A stretch of DNA of 64,000 bases, taken from positions 1 to 64,000 of the forward strand of contig JBHIBY010000001.1 in assembly GCA_046759305.1 (NCBI GenBank), read 5' to 3'. This stretch comes from JADFRG01 sp046759305 (lineage in GTDB: Bacteria > Chloroflexota > Anaerolineae > Anaerolineales > E44-bin32). Positions 34,666-43,841 of the stretch are shown here, piece by piece. The notes under the pieces were generated by a model, which saw nothing but the letters and a program-made list of their open reading frames with translations, did no database searches and was not told the DNA's origin. Position numbers and translations under genes: made by a program. Numbering within the stretch: the first letter of the stretch is position 1; each line of letters starts with the position of its first letter.

Positions 34666-34689
34666 GACCGCCGATATCGGCGGTCTTTT
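34666..34689 (+). terminator. Rho-independent terminator after the histidine kinase
   Basis: A 20-nt perfect palindrome at 34666-34685 (half-site GACCGCCGAT) is followed by TTTT. It lies 26 bp after the kinase stop. Confidence 0.85.
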
Positions 34690-34908
34690 CGTTTCCCCGA
34701 GCCTCGCATAACTGTGCAGCAGGCGATGCTTTTCGCTTCAAATCGTTGCACGCCCGATATTCATTTTCCATCGAGTGAGTTCCGGTCAGCCGACGAATCT
34801 TACAACCTGTGGCTGGACCTGGAATCCCAAATAGCTCTAGTAGATAGCAGTGCAAACGCGGGTTAGAATTCGATCCTTGTGGTCCCTTCCACATATTGGG
34901 AGGATTGG

Positions 34909-35760
34909 GTGGCAAAATCCAAATTTAGGTTTGGAACGGTTGGAACACCTCGCTCAACGCCGAAAAAGCCGGGCGGCGCGGTTGGGGCAGTCCAGCAGCT
35001 GAACCAACTCGGACTGAACGCATTTGAGATCGGCTGGGTTCGATCCGTGCGAGTGAAAGAGGAAACATGCGCCCTAATCAAGGAAGCCGGCGAGGAGCAC
35101 GATGTCGCGCTCAGCGTGCATGCTCCTTACTACATCAATCTCAACGCCACAGACGAAGAGTGGCCCAAAAGCCGCAAGCGGTTGATGGACGCCGCCCACT
35201 ATGGAAATCTTGCTGGGGCGACGGACATCATATTCCATCCCGGCTCATATTTCGGGCAACCGCCAGAGGAAGTGCTCGAATTCGTTGTTCCGAGGCTCCA
35301 AGGCTGCGTGGATGAACTGCGAGCCGCAGAAAATTCGGCAACGTTGAGGCCGGAAACGATGGGCAAGAGCGCTCAGCTCGGTACGCTTGAGGATGCGCTG
35401 GTCATGTCAAAGGAGATCGAGGGAGTCGAACCCTGCGTGGACGTCTCGCATCTTCACGCACGCGCGGGGGACGGATCGCAAAACTCGTACGAGGAATGGA
35501 TGGAATCCCTCAGAAGCTACAAGAAGGCTCTCGGAGCACGCGCCCTTAAGCGCATGCACGTGCATCTCTCGGGAATCGAGTATGGTCCCAAGGGGGAGAG
35601 AAACCATCTGATGCTGGCCGAATCCGATTTCGATCTGAATGGGCTGCTTCGCGCCCTGCATGAAATGGGATGCGGTGGCCGGATTGTCTGCGAGAGCCCA
35701 ATCATGGAAGACGACGCGCTCGTGATCCAGAAGGCCTGGTCGAAGCTCGCTGACAAATGA
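34909..35760 (+). CDS. nfo: Endonuclease IV-like TIM-barrel protein
   Basis: The 283-residue protein has the metal-binding strands of endonuclease IV in order: ALSVHAPYYINL, DIIFHPGSYFG, LRPETMGKSAQLGTLEDAL, PCVDVSHLHARAG, MHVHLSGIEYG and VCESPIMEDD. This makes it an AP endonuclease in base-excision repair, with trinuclear zinc. Some ligand motifs are divergent from E. coli Nfo (VDVSH in place of LDTCH), as in thermophile and archaeal-type members. The start is GTG 34909, chosen because GGGAGG lies just upstream. Confidence 0.88.
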   Translation: MAKSKFRFGTVGTPRSTPKKPGGAVGAVQQLNQLGLNAFEIGWVRSVRVKEETCALIKEAGEEHDVALSVHAPYYINLNATDEEWPKSRKRLMDAAHYGNLAGATDIIFHPGSYFGQPPEEVLEFVVPRLQGCVDELRAAENSATLRPETMGKSAQLGTLEDALVMSKEIEGVEPCVDVSHLHARAGDGSQNSYEEWMESLRSYKKALGARALKRMHVHLSGIEYGPKGERNHLMLAESDFDLNGLLRALHEMGCGGRIVCESPIMEDDALVIQKAWSKLADK

Positions 35761-35815
35761 AAGCGGAACTGGACAGAGTTTGAAGAGCAAGCTATCAAAT
35801 CACTTTCGACCAGCC

Positions 35816-35848
35816 AAAAAACAGCGGGCTGCCCACATGGGCAGCCCG
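35816..35848 (-). terminator. Terminator of the DUF5666 gene
   Basis: On the minus strand a 10-bp stem (CGGGCTGCCC, 35839-35848 with 35825-35834, loop 4 nt) is followed a few bases later by TTTTTT (35816-35821). It lies 24 bp after the stop, between two convergent genes. Confidence 0.85.
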
Positions 35849-35871
35849 TGATCGATTTTCCGAGATTCTAC

Positions 35872-37044
35872 TTAAGCGCTCACGTCCTGATCTTGACCCG
35901 GCTCCCAGCCGGGATCTTTGCGATTCGGTCCGTCTTCGGGGCGATCCTGCGGGCCTCGCGCTGGTCGATCCTCAGGATTTCTGGCTCCAATGAAGATCGC
36001 GAGCAGTCCATCATCGGTTTCGTTGGCGCCCACGGCTGCCATCATACCGAGCTTCAGTTCTCCAAATCCACTGATGCCCTTGTAGTGGGTGTTCTCGTTC
36101 ACACCGAACGATAGACGTTTGCCATCTCGGGTCTGGATGGTGAAGGAGCCAGTACCTAACGCAACTACTTCGCCGCCCACCTTGACATCCAGTTCCGGTC
36201 TGTCCTTGGGATTGCCAACAGCAACAACCAGTGCCAGCAGCTGACCGCTATCTTGCCTCACTGCACCGACCATGGCCATCATCCCTTTCTTAAGATCGTG
36301 GATGTCCTGGATGGAGCCGTCCCGACTGTGGTACTTGGTCCGTTCACTCGTAGAAAGCGGGAACTCCTCGCCTCCCCGGTTCACGAGCGTGAAGGTGCCT
36401 TGGCCGGGGACGACCCCGGTGATCTCGCCCGCCAACCTCGTGACATCAGGCCGCTCTTTGGGCTCACCAACAGCGACCAATATCGCAAGCGGCGCACCGT
36501 CCTCCTGCGGGAGAGCAGCTACTTTCGCGTGCATCCCGGGCTTAAGACTTTCAAAGCCCTCGATCCCCTCGCCCCGGTATTTGGTACGTTCACCCGTCTG
36601 GAATGGGATTGTCTCGCCCTCTCGGGTCTCGAGTGCAAATGTCTGGGTACTGGGATCGACTGCCCGGATCTGGCCCGCTACTCTCAGATGATCCGGGAGA
36701 TCTTCCGGATTTCCGGCTGCCACCATAAGCGCCAGCAAGCTGCCATCGGTCTGCTCAGCGGCGACGACCAAAGCCTTCATTCCCACTTTCAGGTCATGGA
36801 TGTCCTCGATCGAACCATTGGGGCTGCGGAACTTCGTGTTCTCAGCGGTCTGAAACTCAAGCTCCTCGCCACGGCGGGTCATCAGCGTGAATGTCCCCTG
36901 CCCGGGAACGACAGCACTAATTTCGCCTACGGCTCGGACTCTGCCTTCGGGGTCCTCCAGGGCCTCTTCCTGGGCGAGCACCACGCCCGGCACCAGAAGT
37001 GCGACCAGTAGAACTCCTATTGTGGCTATGCGCAACTTATTCAT
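35872..37044 (-). CDS. Exported protein with four tandem DUF5666-like repeats
   Basis: The 390-residue protein has a signal peptide (about 1-25, cleavage near VLAQ). Four repeats of roughly 80 residues follow, each with a GEI/GQI strand, a TF(T/A)L strand, a (R/K)(G/E)E turn and an ENTK/ERTKY strand. Each repeat ends LKxGM...V.A...(D/G)...A...VA.GNP. The units are separated by PEDLPDHLR/PKERPDVTR-type linkers. The C-terminal tail is rich in Asp, Pro and Arg. Function is unknown. A good ribosome site (GGGAGG) precedes the ATG. Confidence 0.85.
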   Translation of the reverse strand: MNKLRIATIGVLLVALLVPGVVLAQEEALEDPEGRVRAVGEISAVVPGQGTFTLMTRRGEELEFQTAENTKFRSPNGSIEDIHDLKVGMKALVVAAEQTDGSLLALMVAAGNPEDLPDHLRVAGQIRAVDPSTQTFALETREGETIPFQTGERTKYRGEGIEGFESLKPGMHAKVAALPQEDGAPLAILVAVGEPKERPDVTRLAGEITGVVPGQGTFTLVNRGGEEFPLSTSERTKYHSRDGSIQDIHDLKKGMMAMVGAVRQDSGQLLALVVAVGNPKDRPELDVKVGGEVVALGTGSFTIQTRDGKRLSFGVNENTHYKGISGFGELKLGMMAAVGANETDDGLLAIFIGARNPEDRPARGPQDRPEDGPNRKDPGWEPGQDQDVSA

Positions 37045-37198
37045 CTCGATGTACCTCCCTTTGTCATTACCTAGCGGTCATGATGCGGTAGGTGCGATAT
37101 AGGGAGTTTGGAACAGTGTAAAAAGGGGGTAAATGTAGTTGCGGGGGGCTAACGCATAGAAGAGGAAATTTGTTCCATTGGCCCAAGCATGTCCAGTA

Positions 37199-37843
37199 CT
37201 AGCTTTCAGGGAAGGCGATCACTTCTTTGCCTGCCAGTTTGTCCTGGATTCGATCCACCACGATGTCCAGATGGCTCGGGCGGTTCACAAAATCTAGATC
37301 GTCGGCACGGATGGTAAGCGTCGGGCACAGGTCAAAATCCGCCATCCATTCCTCGTAGTATTTCTCAAGGAGGGTGAGGTATTCCGCGGTGACACCTCCC
37401 TCCATGTCCCGTCCACGTGCCTGAATGCGCTCCATCAGAACCGGCACCGAAGCCTTCAAATAGATCAAAAGATCCGGAGTCGGCAGCAAGTTGACCACCA
37501 GATCAAACACCTGGCGATAGGTCGCATAATCTCGGTCTGATACCGTGCCGAGCTCCAGCGCTGCTCTGGCAAAGATCTCCGCATCTTCGTAAATGGAACG
37601 ATCGATCATGGCCGAAACCGCTGATCCTGCGAGCGCCCTATGCTGCTTCGCCCGGTGTCCGAGGAAAAAGATTTGCAGGTAGAAAGCCCAACTCTGCATA
37701 TCCGCATAGAAGTCCGCAAGATAGGGGTTATCGTCGACCGACTCAAATGCCGTTTCCCATCCAAGCCGCTCTCCGAGCTTTTCGGTCAGGGAGGTCTTTC
37801 CTGCGCCGATATTTCCGGATACCAGAACGAAGTGCTTAGCCAT
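37199..37843 (-). CDS. Deoxynucleoside kinase (dGK/dAK family)
   Basis: This is a 214-residue P-loop kinase of deoxyribonucleosides. It has GNIGAGKTS (10-18), the ESVDDNPYLADFY substrate region, the IDRSIYED motif (DRS) and YLKASVPVLMERIQARGRDME as the lid. It returns salvaged deoxynucleosides to dNMP. The specificity (dA, dG or dC) is not readable. It is monocistronic, divergent from the SDR gene on its other side. Confidence 0.9.
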   Translation of the reverse strand: MAKHFVLVSGNIGAGKTSLTEKLGERLGWETAFESVDDNPYLADFYADMQSWAFYLQIFFLGHRAKQHRALAGSAVSAMIDRSIYEDAEIFARAALELGTVSDRDYATYRQVFDLVVNLLPTPDLLIYLKASVPVLMERIQARGRDMEGGVTAEYLTLLEKYYEEWMADFDLCPTLTIRADDLDFVNRPSHLDIVVDRIQDKLAGKEVIAFPES

Positions 37844-37976
37844 TCAAACTTTCTCAGTATCTGTAATCGCTGATTGTGGGGACCGTCAAAGCATAGCACG
37901 AGTCCCAACTTAGCTAGCTTGACATCTCAGAATACACTCATCCAATTCATGATCACGATGGGTACACTTGAGCGGC

Positions 37977-38831
37977 ATGTCTGGCCATCTAGCTGGAAAA
38001 ACAGCTTTAGTAACGGGCGCAACGTCTGGGATTGGATTCCATACCGCACGGGGATTAGCCCGCAAAGGTGCGAATGTGGTACTCGGCGGCCGATACGAGC
38101 ATCGTGCGCGGGAGGCGGTCGAGGCAATCCGCAATGAGTCCACTGTACCTGAAATCAGCTACTTAATAGCCGATATGAGCTCAATGGCGAACGTTCATCG
38201 GTTTGCCGAGGCATTTGTCGACCGATATCCACGCCTTGACATACTCGTCAATAACGTCGGTGGTTTTTATCTAATGCGTCAGACCAGCGAAGATGGTTAT
38301 GAGATGACTTTCGCCCTCAACCACCTGAGCCATTTCCTTTTGACGGAGCGACTTCGGGATCTGTTGATCGCAAGCGCGCCTGCTCGCGTTGTCAATGTGT
38401 CATCAACTGCACACCGCAATTCGCGTATCAACTTTGAAGATCCTCAAATGTCGCGGCGCTATTGGGGCCTGACAGCCTACGGTCAATCGAAGCTGGCCAA
38501 CGTGCTTTTCACCTATGAGCTCGCGCACCGTCTGGTTGATGCTCGCGTAACGGCCAACGCTCTCCATCCGGGATTCGTGCGAACGGGCCTAGCAACCAAG
38601 AACCTAAATCCGCTCTTAGCTATGATTGTTAAACTGGGATTTCTCGTCGGAGTGAGCCCCGAGGAAGGTTCCCTCACTTCGTTGATGCTCGCAAGTTCGC
38701 CCGAGCTCGAAGGCGTTACCGGAAAATACTACAGCGTTGGGAGACAAGTCCGCTCCTCCGGGCGCTCATACGATAAGGCTTCTGCGGAGCGGCTCTGGGA
38801 TCTAAGCCTTGAGCTGACTGGGCTTGCCTAG
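37977..38831 (+). CDS. Short-chain dehydrogenase/reductase, retinol-dehydrogenase-like
   Basis: This is a 284-residue classical SDR. It has TGATSGIG (cofactor), NNVGG, the catalytic Ser in VVNVSSTAH, and YGQSKLAN as YxxxK. The long tail and the HPGFVRTGL segment put it near the retinol dehydrogenase/WWOX group. The substrate is unknown. The start is ATG 37977; a TTG three codons upstream is less likely. A TTGACA occurs at 37919-37924 but lacks a good -10. Confidence 0.85.
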   Translation: MSGHLAGKTALVTGATSGIGFHTARGLARKGANVVLGGRYEHRAREAVEAIRNESTVPEISYLIADMSSMANVHRFAEAFVDRYPRLDILVNNVGGFYLMRQTSEDGYEMTFALNHLSHFLLTERLRDLLIASAPARVVNVSSTAHRNSRINFEDPQMSRRYWGLTAYGQSKLANVLFTYELAHRLVDARVTANALHPGFVRTGLATKNLNPLLAMIVKLGFLVGVSPEEGSLTSLMLASSPELEGVTGKYYSVGRQVRSSGRSYDKASAERLWDLSLELTGLA

Positions 38832-38852
38832 CCCCATTCTTCTGAATCAATA

Positions 38853-38876
38853 CGGGCCAGCTTATGGGCTGGCCCG
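38853..38876. terminator. Hairpin between two convergent genes
   Basis: A 9-bp perfect stem (CGGGCCAGC at 38853-38861, GCTGGCCCG at 38868-38876) with a 6-nt loop. No T-run follows on either strand, so it may act as a bidirectional or Rho-assisted stop. Confidence 0.5.
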
Positions 38877-38903
38877 CAGGCGCCATTGCGCGCGAATGAT
38901 TGG

Positions 38904-39110
38904 CTACTTATCACCCATGGTAGCCCGGAGATTCTCTAGTACCTCCATTGCTTTAGCCCACTTTCCAGGCCAATTTTCCTCGCTGTCAAGGTGATTGTCC
39001 TTCCACAGGCGATCGGCCTGATCCTGGCCCGCAAGTTCGACGGCCTCGCTATAGAGAGCGCCCATATTAAGCTGAACCGTGCGCTTGTCATCTGGCTGGT
39101 CTGGTGCCAT
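38904..39110 (-). CDS. Small hypothetical protein (68 aa)
   Basis: I do not recognise this family. It is an acidic, hydrophilic, mostly helical protein with no signal and with a Trp-rich centre (DRLWKDNHLDSEENWPGKW). The frame has a plain ATG and a GGAGGCATGA-type ribosome site. It lies 62 bp downstream of tldE in the same direction and is probably transcribed with it. Confidence 0.65.
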   Translation of the reverse strand: MAPDQPDDKRTVQLNMGALYSEAVELAGQDQADRLWKDNHLDSEENWPGKWAKAMEVLENLRATMGDK

Positions 39111-39172
39111 TCATGCCTCCTCGCGTGCGGAACGAATCAATTATGGCACAGTTGATTCTGGTTCGCAGACAG

Positions 39173-40528
39173 CTAAACCGTCACACCCGTGAACCTGAAA
39201 TCCCGGATCTTCACCGCCGGCGCAGACACAGCCGCGCGTAGAAAATCATCCACGACTACTCGCGTCTCCAATCCGACAGCCTCCACATTGTGCAATGCCT
39301 CAACGTAGGACTGTGTGAAGCGGAAATCTTTTAGTGGACACTGAATCTTGCCGCCTTCGACTAAAAAGACGCCGTCACGCGTCATCCCTGTCACTACACA
39401 ATCTCTTGGATGGACATGCCGTGTGTAGTGAAATCGCGTAATGTAAAGACCGCGCTCGGTGGATTCGATTAACTCCTGCGTGCTTTTATCACCGGGAGCC
39501 ATGAATAGATTCGTTGGCAGCGGCGAATACATGCGGATCATGGGGGGAAAATCAGGCGAAAGAGCATGCCCAGTGCTGCTTAAGCCCTGTTGGGCAGCTG
39601 TCTCACGGTCGTAGGCTGCCCCCTTCACCACTCCCTGGCTGACGATATCTAGCTTCTGGCGCCCCGTTCCTTCAGCGTCGAATGGCTGGGGAACGCCCCC
39701 TAAATCAAAGCCATCGTCCCAAATACTGACCATTTCGTTCATAGATTGCTTGCCGATGCGCTCTGAGATCCATGAGCGACCTTCGGCAACGGCCCGCCCT
39801 CCCATCCCTGGTAGAGCGAGCATCTGGATTAGATCTACCGTCGCGTAGGGATCGAGCACAACCGTCATCGGCTCGGCTTCCAAGCTCCCCGGATCTACTC
39901 CATCAGCGGCTTTTTGGATGGCTTCCTCACCCAGAGCCTGAACCGGGACTTCCTCCAATTTCCAATGCGATGCCTGAGCCCAGCCTGAGGAGCCGTTGTT
40001 CCGGACCACGATTTGAAAGTCTGCCAATGATCCGGCGTGGTATCCAAAAAGCCCATTCGAATTTGCGACTGCCAGTTCCGTAGCTTCGACCATATAGGCG
40101 CCATAGGCCTCTTGGCCGCTCTCAGCTGCTGCTTGGCAGACCCTCCCTACTTGCTCGGCTCGTTCATTCGGCGATTGGTCAACCACCGCTTGATCTATGG
40201 CAGCGATCGTCGCTAGCTCCTCTTGCTGCGAGAGCGAAGGAACTTCCGTATGCTCAGGTCCCGCATCAGCATTTTTTGTGGCGCGATCAACCGCTTCTCG
40301 CAGTGACCTAGTATCCAGCGCGTTGGTCGAAGCCATGCCTTCGTGGTTTCCTGCCCACACCTTCAGATGTACTCGCGCTTCTTTTTCTCCGACATTTTGG
40401 TGGACAGAGTTCCTGCAGAACCGCGTGAGGTCGCTAGCCTTAGAGCTAATAACAAGCTCCGCGGCATCGGCGGCACAGTAGCTCAGCACTTTGTCGGCGA
40501 TAGATCTAGTTTCAGCTTCACCCAGCAT
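39173..40528 (-). CDS. tldE: Metalloprotease-like TldE/PmbA subunit
   Basis: The 451-residue protein is of the PmbA/TldE type, the non-catalytic partner of the TldD/TldE zinc protease. That complex trims unfolded peptides and RiPP leaders. It shows the C-terminal block THYTRHVHPRDC-like region (FHYTRHVHPRDCVVTGMTRDG) and FRFTQSYVEALHNVEAVG. It lacks the HExxxH zinc site that its partner has. It begins 14 bp after the tldD stop, with GAGGG before the ATG. No peptide-modification gene is adjacent. Confidence 0.93.
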   Translation of the reverse strand: MLGEAETRSIADKVLSYCAADAAELVISSKASDLTRFCRNSVHQNVGEKEARVHLKVWAGNHEGMASTNALDTRSLREAVDRATKNADAGPEHTEVPSLSQQEELATIAAIDQAVVDQSPNERAEQVGRVCQAAAESGQEAYGAYMVEATELAVANSNGLFGYHAGSLADFQIVVRNNGSSGWAQASHWKLEEVPVQALGEEAIQKAADGVDPGSLEAEPMTVVLDPYATVDLIQMLALPGMGGRAVAEGRSWISERIGKQSMNEMVSIWDDGFDLGGVPQPFDAEGTGRQKLDIVSQGVVKGAAYDRETAAQQGLSSTGHALSPDFPPMIRMYSPLPTNLFMAPGDKSTQELIESTERGLYITRFHYTRHVHPRDCVVTGMTRDGVFLVEGGKIQCPLKDFRFTQSYVEALHNVEAVGLETRVVVDDFLRAAVSAPAVKIRDFRFTGVTV

Positions 40529-40542
40529 TCCATACCCTCATT

Positions 40543-41985
40543 TCATCCTAGTATCCCGACTTGTACGTTTCGGAAACGTGCAGGAGCGGCACCATGACCG
40601 GTGTGTGCCGCCTGACCCGGCTGACCCTTGCCACAGTTCGGAGTTCCCCACATCGTCCAGTGGTCTTCGTTGCCGATCGCATCGCAGCTGTTCCAGAATT
40701 CAGGCGTGATCCCGGTGTAAGTTGGGTTGCGCAGCATTTTGCCAAGCTTCCCATTCTTGATCTCGTAACCCATCTCCGTGCCAAACTGGAAGTTATGGCG
40801 TCGATCGTCGATCGACCAGGAGCGGTTGGTTTCCATGTAGATCCCATCGTCAGTGTCGGCAATGAGGTCATCCAAGGTCCACGATCCCGGTTCCAGGCTG
40901 ACGTTCGTCATTCGAATTAGCGGGATCCGGTTCCATCCCGAAGCACGCATGCTTCCATTTGAGGTCAGCCCCAGCCGGGGCGCCGTCTCGCGGGACATCA
41001 AATAACCGACAAATTCGCCTTCTTTCACGATCGGGGTGGATTGCGCCGGCACGCCTTCATCATCCCAGCCAAAAGTACCCAGGCCATTCGGCCTCACGCT
41101 TTCAGCGGTGATGTTCACGACCTCCGAACCGTAACGGAAATTGTTTAGCTTGTCGGTGGTTAAGAATGAAGTTCCCGCGTAAGCTGCCTCGGTTCCGTAA
41201 ACTCGATCCAACTCGATCGGATGACCGCATGACTCGTGGATCTGTAGGGCGACTTGATCGCCGCCCAGGATGATGTCTTCAATCCCACTCGGGCATGGAT
41301 CTGCCTTCAGCAGCGCAACGGCCTCGCTAGTGATCCGCTCTGCATTACCTGGCAGATCCCAAGCTACGACGGTTTCCCAGCCGGCAGTCACCTGCTGTCG
41401 CCCCCAAGATGAAGGGTAGGAGCGCTGCTGTACTTCTCCTTCTCCTACCGCATACACCACCATGCCTCCACCCGTTTCAATAATGGTCTGCTCCGTGCGC
41501 GCTCCCTCGCTATTGGCAAACCATTTCTGCTCCTTGATAAAAACAAGATTCAGCGTGCGAGCCTTGATCTCAGGCACCGTTGCCAGGATCTGATCCGTCT
41601 CCATCAAGACACTCACCTTTTGATCAAGCGGTACCGTAAACGGATCGATCTCAACTGGGGTTATGTACCTGCCCTGACTGGTTACCGCAGGTCCGAGATC
41701 GACCTCCTCCCCAGGCACGAGGGCCGAGGCTTTGGCGATTTCGAAAGCGCGGTCGGCGACTCGGTCGACCGCCTCCAGGCTTAGATCCCGAGTGGATGCA
41801 AAACCCCACGCGCCATCCACCAGCACTCTGACTCCGATCCCCAGGTTCTTAGAACTCTCAAGCGTTCGCATATCTCCATTTTGGAGAACAAGCGTTTCGG
41901 TTTCATTGTCGACGATACGCGCATCCGCATATTGGGCGCCCCGCGCGTTCGCCAGATCCATGGCACGGTCGAGCAGATCCTTCAT
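40543..41985 (-). CDS. tldD: Metalloprotease TldD
   Basis: The 480-residue catalytic subunit of the TldD/TldE heterodimer has the zinc motif HESCGHPIELDR (HExxxH) near residue 250. The family segments GIGVRVLVDGAWGFAST near the N-terminus and EGVPAQSTPIVKEGEFVGYL are present. It is first in the tldD-tldE pair. The start is ATG 41985, without a strong ribosome site. Confidence 0.95.
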   Translation of the reverse strand: MKDLLDRAMDLANARGAQYADARIVDNETETLVLQNGDMRTLESSKNLGIGVRVLVDGAWGFASTRDLSLEAVDRVADRAFEIAKASALVPGEEVDLGPAVTSQGRYITPVEIDPFTVPLDQKVSVLMETDQILATVPEIKARTLNLVFIKEQKWFANSEGARTEQTIIETGGGMVVYAVGEGEVQQRSYPSSWGRQQVTAGWETVVAWDLPGNAERITSEAVALLKADPCPSGIEDIILGGDQVALQIHESCGHPIELDRVYGTEAAYAGTSFLTTDKLNNFRYGSEVVNITAESVRPNGLGTFGWDDEGVPAQSTPIVKEGEFVGYLMSRETAPRLGLTSNGSMRASGWNRIPLIRMTNVSLEPGSWTLDDLIADTDDGIYMETNRSWSIDDRRHNFQFGTEMGYEIKNGKLGKMLRNPTYTGITPEFWNSCDAIGNEDHWTMWGTPNCGKGQPGQAAHTGHGAAPARFRNVQVGILG

Positions 41986-42049
41986 TCGGCAACTATTTTT
42001 CAGCCAGAACTCGTATTCTATTCTGATTGATGGAGGGTCTGGAAGCGAA

Positions 42050-42190
42050 TCATAAGGTCGAACTGGGGATTTTGAGCAGGATCGTCGTCCCGAGACCAGG
42101 TTCGCTCTCCGCTCGAATGGTCCCTCCTTGAGCCTACGTCAGCGATTTAGCAATTGCGAGCCCGATCCTGCGCCCACGAGGATCCATTTC
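42050..42190 (-). pseudogene. Decayed tail of a histidine kinase (HATPase G2 region)
   Basis: On the minus strand the frame ending at 42050 reads RRIGLAIAKSLT, then a stop codon (42134-42136). It continues AQGGTIRAESEPGLG and TTILLKIP. That is the G2 box and last strands of a histidine-kinase ATPase domain, where the family has GLAIAKSLVEAQGG. The TAG inside a conserved motif and the loss of everything before it mark a remnant, not a gene. The rest of 41986-42379 holds no further recognisable kinase sequence. A 22-codon frame with AGGAG before its ATG (about 42213 downwards) is probably chance. Confidence 0.7.
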
Positions 42191-42379
42191 AACGTTTTTG
42201 GCTTCATGTTGTGCTCCTTTCGAAATCTCATTGCGAGGTCCTCGGACCTAAGCATACGGATATCGGTTCAGAAACTGTTGAGCAGTGGAGTGCTCTTTAC
42301 AAATTCCTGGACGCTCTCGTCCAGCTGAGAGACTTCACCTATTCTTAACAGGATCGCGCTCACAGGGTGTTAGGATCCA

Positions 42380-43576
42380 ATGTGGGATTTACTCGCTTTC
42401 GCACAATATGGAATGCTTATGCCTGATTGGCGCGCAGAGATCCTAAACCCCCAAGGAAGCAAGCTCGATTCATTCCCAGTTAGGTCTCTCGGTCGGCTCA
42501 CATTACTGGCTCTGCTCGGCTTCTGGATCGCAGCCTCTAGATCAGCAGAGGCATATAACCCAAAGAATATCCATCAGCAATCTAATCCGATCGCGAGCGA
42601 GGTTTTAATCAGTACTCATGGGGAAGGCGCGCCGAGTCCGCAGAATGCCATAAATGGGCACAATGGCCCCATCACAGACCTTATTTTCTCCCCAGACGGC
42701 TCGCTGATAGCAACCGCATCCCAAGACGGAAGCATCCGAATCTGGGATGCCACGGACGGATCACCGCTCCGAACGTTTACTGACCACCGAGGTGGGGTTA
42801 ACTCGATTGCATTCTCGCCAAACGGTCAGTTGATGGTCTCCGGATCGGATGACCGAACTGCAATGCTGTGGAGCGTCGCGGACGGTTCATTGCAGCGGAT
42901 ACTCAATCCCCTGATGGAAAGCAGAGTGGTAAAGGTGGAATTCTCACCGGACGGCTCCTTGGTAGCTATCGGAGGTAATCGATGTGTTGTGGAGTTACGC
43001 CGTGTACCGACCGGAATTCTGAGCCGCACGATCGTACCTTTAGGTTGTGCGCCGGGGAATTCCGGAGGTTCGGTCGATTTCTGGGGTCTAGTATTTAATT
43101 CCGATGGGAGCCGTGTGTTGACCGGGGATGGGCGTCCATGCTGTGGTGGTGGCATCCTGCAATGGACGGAGAGCGGGGAGTACAACCCACCAGAAGTCCT
43201 AAATACCGGTAATGTCGTTGTCCGCGATATGGCCTTGTCACCGGACGGATCCGAGATCGCCTTGGCATTGGTCGGTCTCTCCGACTTCTGGCTGCTGGAT
43301 GCAGCAACTGGCGTGCCGAAGGCAGTTCTCTCCGACCACGTTTTTCGAGTTAACGATGTGGAGTATTCGCCCGATGGGTCGCTGCTGGCTTCTGCTTCGA
43401 ATGATACTGGAATCGGGCTTTGGCGAGCATCGGATGGCGCCTTGCTTCTAATGCTTCATGAACATCGCATGCAAGCCACTTCCGTCGCCTTCTCCCCAGA
43501 TGGGCTCCACCTTGCGACGGGATCGCAAGATGGGGAAATTCATATCTGGAACATCGAGGATGTGCTTGGACAGTAA
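42380..43576 (+). CDS. Exported or anchored WD40-repeat protein
   Basis: The 398-residue protein has a hydrophobic segment at about 40-60 (LGRLTLLALLGFWIAA), a signal or anchor. A seven-bladed WD40 propeller follows. Clear units are INGHNGPITDLIFSPDGSLIATASQDGSIRIWD, then similar copies ending AMLWS, LQW, FWLLD, GLWR and IHIWN. One blade is modified by a Cys-rich insertion (GDGRPCCGGGILQW). The propeller offers a protein-binding surface; the partner is unknown. The start is ATG 42380, although ATG 42413 or 42419 would give a shorter N-terminus. Confidence 0.82.
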   Translation: MWDLLAFAQYGMLMPDWRAEILNPQGSKLDSFPVRSLGRLTLLALLGFWIAASRSAEAYNPKNIHQQSNPIASEVLISTHGEGAPSPQNAINGHNGPITDLIFSPDGSLIATASQDGSIRIWDATDGSPLRTFTDHRGGVNSIAFSPNGQLMVSGSDDRTAMLWSVADGSLQRILNPLMESRVVKVEFSPDGSLVAIGGNRCVVELRRVPTGILSRTIVPLGCAPGNSGGSVDFWGLVFNSDGSRVLTGDGRPCCGGGILQWTESGEYNPPEVLNTGNVVVRDMALSPDGSEIALALVGLSDFWLLDAATGVPKAVLSDHVFRVNDVEYSPDGSLLASASNDTGIGLWRASDGALLLMLHEHRMQATSVAFSPDGLHLATGSQDGEIHIWNIEDVLGQ

Positions 43577-43619
43577 CCGAATATTTTAAGTCTGACATAG
43601 CCGCCTCGCATCAAAACAC

Positions 43620-43841
43620 ATGGGACGCGATCTACGACGCTACAGCCGCCAGACTTACATCAACCTTTTCGTGGGGTTCATCTTCCTGCTACTGTTGGGA
43701 GGGGGCGGTCTTGTGCACTTGATCTACGGATCGAGCGCTGCGTCCACTGCGGTACTGTGTTTGCTCATCGGGCTCGCGCCGCTAGTCTTGATCGGGCTAG
43801 CCCTGTTGAGCATCCAGTGGCTCGCGAATAGAATTGAGTGA
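43620..43841 (+). CDS. Small two-helix membrane protein (73 aa)
   Basis: I do not recognise the family. It has a basic N-terminus (GRDLRRYSRQTYIN), then two hydrophobic helices (about 15-36 and 43-66) separated by a Gly/Ser turn. It begins 43 bp after the WD40 gene and may be co-transcribed. Its last 8 bp overlap the collapsed MFS frame. Confidence 0.6.
   Translation: MGRDLRRYSRQTYINLFVGFIFLLLLGGGGLVHLIYGSSAASTAVLCLLIGLAPLVLIGLALLSIQWLANRIE

Noticed and set aside
36253..37011. 252-codon open frame on the plus strand opposite the DUF5666 gene
   Set aside because: It is the mirror of a repeat-rich coding gene with a signal peptide and a good ribosome site on the other strand. The plus-strand protein is Cys/His/Arg-rich with no family pattern.
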